A DNA stretch of 64,000 nucleotides, from NCBI RefSeq assembly GCF_041296385.1, contig NC_091023.1, positions 5,022,924-5,086,923 on the forward strand, read 5' to 3'. Each line of letters starts with the position of its first letter. Within the stretch, counting starts at the first letter, position 1. This document shows positions 61,201-64,000 of this stretch, piece by piece. The notes beneath the pieces are model-generated. The model saw only the letters and a program-made list of their open reading frames with translations. It was not told the DNA's origin and ran no database searches. The DNA comes from Aphelocoma coerulescens. Its lineage: Eukaryota; Chordata; Aves; Passeriformes; Corvidae. The position numbers were made by a program, and so were the translations under genes.

Positions 61201-63865
61201 TAGAAACTGTGTGAGTCCTCCTCCAAAGACAGGGACCATGCTGAACTCTTGTGCTACGCAGCTCAGGAGCTTCGAGTACTGACATCCTTCAAACAGTGGA
61301 AGTTTTTATACTCTTTAAAAGGTCATTCTGGCCTGCTACTCAGCACTAATGTGCTCCAAATGAACACAACACCCACAGTTATCTTCCCTTCAGAGTGTTT
61401 AAAGGTTTGACCACTTAGCTGAGTGGGAACCCTAAGGACTCCTGGTCAAAGAAATGGAGACTTCTGCTCCAGAAGACCAGGCAATAAATGCTGTGATGGT
61501 GTGTCCTTCCACCATAACTTTGCTGCAACTACATTTTTGTGACTGCACTTTAGAACAGACATATTTACCTTTTTCAAACTCAATTCTTTTTTTTTTCAGA
61601 CTGCTGTTGAGAAATTGTAGAAGGAATACTGAGTTGAAGGAGTACAAAGACAGCAAATATTTTAAAGACGGGGCAAACTTCTCTAAAGTAGAAAGCTATT
61701 GGAAAAAAAGAGACTCCACTAAAGACAAAGAGTACCTTAAGAAATCCCAAGTGTATATGTGCACATATATGTAGCCACAAGACATCCACTGATATTCCCT
61801 CAGTTATCATCAATTTGGCATTCAAGAGCGGAGCTACACTGAAATTGGAAGTTGAAGGTCATGAGATACATGGCTTGTTTATCTTACAACCACTCTAACC
61901 ACTCAGCCCACTTTTAGAACCATAGTCTTTCTTTGCTTAGTCAAGAATTTCAAATCCGTAGAGTGTTAATTCAGAGTGTTAATTAAAAGAGGACTCCAAA
62001 GGAAAGGGCCTACATGAAGCCTAGGAAATGCAAGGCACTGATTGATACAAAATCCTGCCTTTCTTGACTTCCTCCTGCCATCACTGGAAACATCACTATG
62101 AGTTGCCCAATACACTCAGCTACTGCAGCTCCCTCTTCATTGTGTTGTTTGCTTTTGAACTAATGTTTTCTGTGGTCATGCTGGTCCTTTTTATCAGCCC
62201 TGCTGCAACATGATTACACCAAGCACCCTTCCTCTGGCACATCCTACTGCTGAGTTCCTAGGATGCTGCAAGGCCCATGACCTAATAGTGCTGCATAAAC
62301 ATGGTGAGAGTGTCTGCCCCATAGTGTTTAATTATGCAAGATAGAGGGAAGGAAACAGGGAGAGGGAGGAAGTACTATGTTTATTAACTGGTTCAGAGTA
62401 AATGACTTGCTCTAGTCATACCAGAGCACCTGCAGCAGAGCCAGACTTTCAACCATCTCAGTTCCTGCTCATTAATTTTATCTTTTAATTTCCCTGTTGG
62501 GTCTAATAACTCTCTGAAGGTTGAGATCTCCCCACACAGAATACTGTGTAAATAAAGGAGAAAACCTCAAGGACAGTAAGGAAAGAGACATGAGTAAATG
62601 CTGTGTATATACATCATCTGGAGCCTCTCTGGATTGCCAGCACAGAAATGCCCCTAACACAATTGTAGACTCTTCCTTATAGCATTTTAAGGAGGCATGA
62701 TGTCAAAGTGAAGGCAGAAGAGAGATTGGCATCAACGGGAAAAAATAAGTAGGAGTCAAGAACGAAAAAGGAGGAAAAGTGTAATACCATATTTTGCATC
62801 GTTGAGGTGATTTTAGCTGGGCTCCAAGTGACACTCAGTGAAACATGCACCCCTATTAATAACAGAAGCATTATTTTTTCACATCTCAGTCTAATACAAA
62901 TGCCATTACTGCATGTTCATGCTCTGCTAACAAAATCAGCCTGGGTTTTGATAGTCAGATAAGACTTTTTCTTCCTTTTGTTGTCATGTGCTTCGTCTTC
63001 AGGTTGTCTCCTGGTCTATATCACTCCATGTGCATAAAACACACGTGGCTTCCCCTCCACAACTGCCCCTACTGACCTTCAGTAGTTGCTTCTTGTACAT
63101 TTGCCCTGCATTTGGGCTCTGGACTCTTGCAAGTGTTACACAGACAGAAACTCAGAGGACAGGCTTTGCAGCCAAAGGCAGCTCCTAAAAACTGACAGCA
63201 GGAGCCAGTAGAAAACTGAGCAACATGGGAAGAAGGATGATTTTCAGACATGGGACAAGGACAGGCTAGGTTCTGCTCATGAGTTCCGGAAGTGAATTGA
63301 GTCCAGCACAACTTTGCATCCTCACATCTTATTTGAGTTTAGCCTAGCTGGGTGACATGAGATACTCCAGTGCCAACAGTCTGCTCACTCCCTTCCTCCT
63401 CTCTCCAGAGTGGTTGAAAAATCTTCTCAATGAGCTTTTCAAAGCAGAAGAGATCAAATAACATGCCAGCTTATACAAAACAACAACTTTCAAGGAAAAC
63501 TTAGCTAGCAACCCTGTTGCAGAGCAAGGATTCGGCTGCCTGAAGTTGTGCCATTTGCAAAGATCTTTTTTGCCCACTGTTTCCACTTCTCTCCCCACAT
63601 AACAGGCAGTAAAAGGGCTATTTACAGGGATTTTTAAATAGGCACAAGAACTGCACCAGCACTAGGCCTGATCTGCAGCCGATGTTTGTGGAATCCCACT
63701 CAGGCTCAAGTTCTTTCTCTGTCCACATGGCACAGGCAAGGCAGAGCAAGCCTCTCGTGCCGAATGCCTGCCGGGTGGCAGACACACTCTGAAGCTGAAG
63801 TGTGCTGCACACTGCTGCATGTGGGACCAAGCCATTCGGCTGCTGGGGCTTAGGAAGTGGCTCAC
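58212..63865 (-). other. ARHGEF4: Predicted first visible ARHGEF4 intron
   Basis: A 5.7-kb interval between the candidate 5' exon and the 50-nt exon, bounded by gtgagc and tttctcttcag on the minus strand. It holds a small duplicated agtgttaattc near 61962 and no recognisable gene or transposon. Confidence 0.42.
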
Positions 63866-63957
63866 CTGCCTTTTTTCTGATGCAGCTGCTCATTATCCAG
63901 CTTAATACCTTACTTCTCCTTTGATCTTGGACACCTGATTTCACATCTGTTCCTTCT
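63866..63957 (-). CDS. ARHGEF4: ARHGEF4 candidate 5' coding exon
   Basis: This is a predicted exon at the upstream end of the chain. It ends at a strong donor (GCAG|gtgagc; GT at 63864-63865). An ATG at 63891-63893 has A at -3 and opens the peptide MSSCIRKKA before the donor, leaving one base of a split codon (phase 1). That base joins the AG at the start of the 50-nt exon to give GAG (Glu). The frame stays open upstream to the window edge and a weak acceptor (ttacacag) lies before 63957. So this may be an initial exon starting at the ATG or an internal exon with its start outside the window. I do not recognise the peptide. The support is splice-site quality and phase fit only. Confidence 0.42.
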
Positions 63958-64000
63958 CTGTGTAACAATGGCAACACCTCCAGACCTCTGAGCTGCACTG

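Larger units (their letters stand above)
1..63957 (-). other. ARHGEF4: ARHGEF4 (ASEF) gene body, 5' half
   Basis: The whole window appears to lie within one minus-strand gene. The assignment rests on two exons. The 327-nt exon has an FDDVW...KRKLEKE block that parallels VDDLW...RKKLQKQ in human ASEF. The 130-nt exon has HPFSQSTPTGL...GW, parallel to HPLSQSAPTGL...GW. The paralogue SPATA13 (ASEF2) shares the SQSTPxGL motif but lacks the preceding VDDLW block, so ARHGEF4 fits better. ASEF is an APC-regulated exchange factor for Rac1 and Cdc42 that acts in cell migration. Its catalytic exons are absent here. The comparison uses human sequence recalled from memory, not an alignment run. Confidence 0.82.

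Overview
This window looks like part of a bird genome. It is about 60% A+T, carries few genes, and its only recognisable interspersed repeats are five CR1-type LINE 3' fragments, the dominant retroelement of avian genomes. Turtles and crocodilians also carry CR1, so 'bird' is an inference from repeat type and low repeat density.

I can identify one gene: the 5' half of ARHGEF4 (ASEF), a Rho-family guanine nucleotide exchange factor that binds the tumour suppressor APC. It is read on the minus strand, so transcription runs from high to low coordinates. Five exons form one chain with compatible reading phases. They are a short 5' exon ending at 63866, a 50-nt exon (58162-58211), a 4,260-nt exon (48875-53134), a 327-nt exon (44714-45040) and a 130-nt exon (39248-39377). 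The last two recall the N-terminal part of human ASEF just before its APC-binding segment and SH3 domain. The giant exon encodes 1,420 residues of Ser/Thr/Glu-rich, apparently disordered sequence belonging to a long isoform. The APC-binding core, SH3, DH and PH exons were not found and presumably lie beyond position 1.

The downstream intron fills positions 1-39247 and contains two GC-rich islands. One (31793 to about 32190) looks like an alternative first exon. It has an ATG, 117 codons and a strong splice donor in the same phase as the 130-nt exon, so it could begin a shorter isoform. The other (about 36645-36960) is a CpG island without an obvious coding exon and is a candidate internal promoter.

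Everything else is intron: simple repeats, a 47-bp tandem duplication, a G-rich quadruplex candidate and long stretches with no visible feature. I see no plus-strand gene, tRNA or rRNA, and no virus-like or CRISPR-like element.
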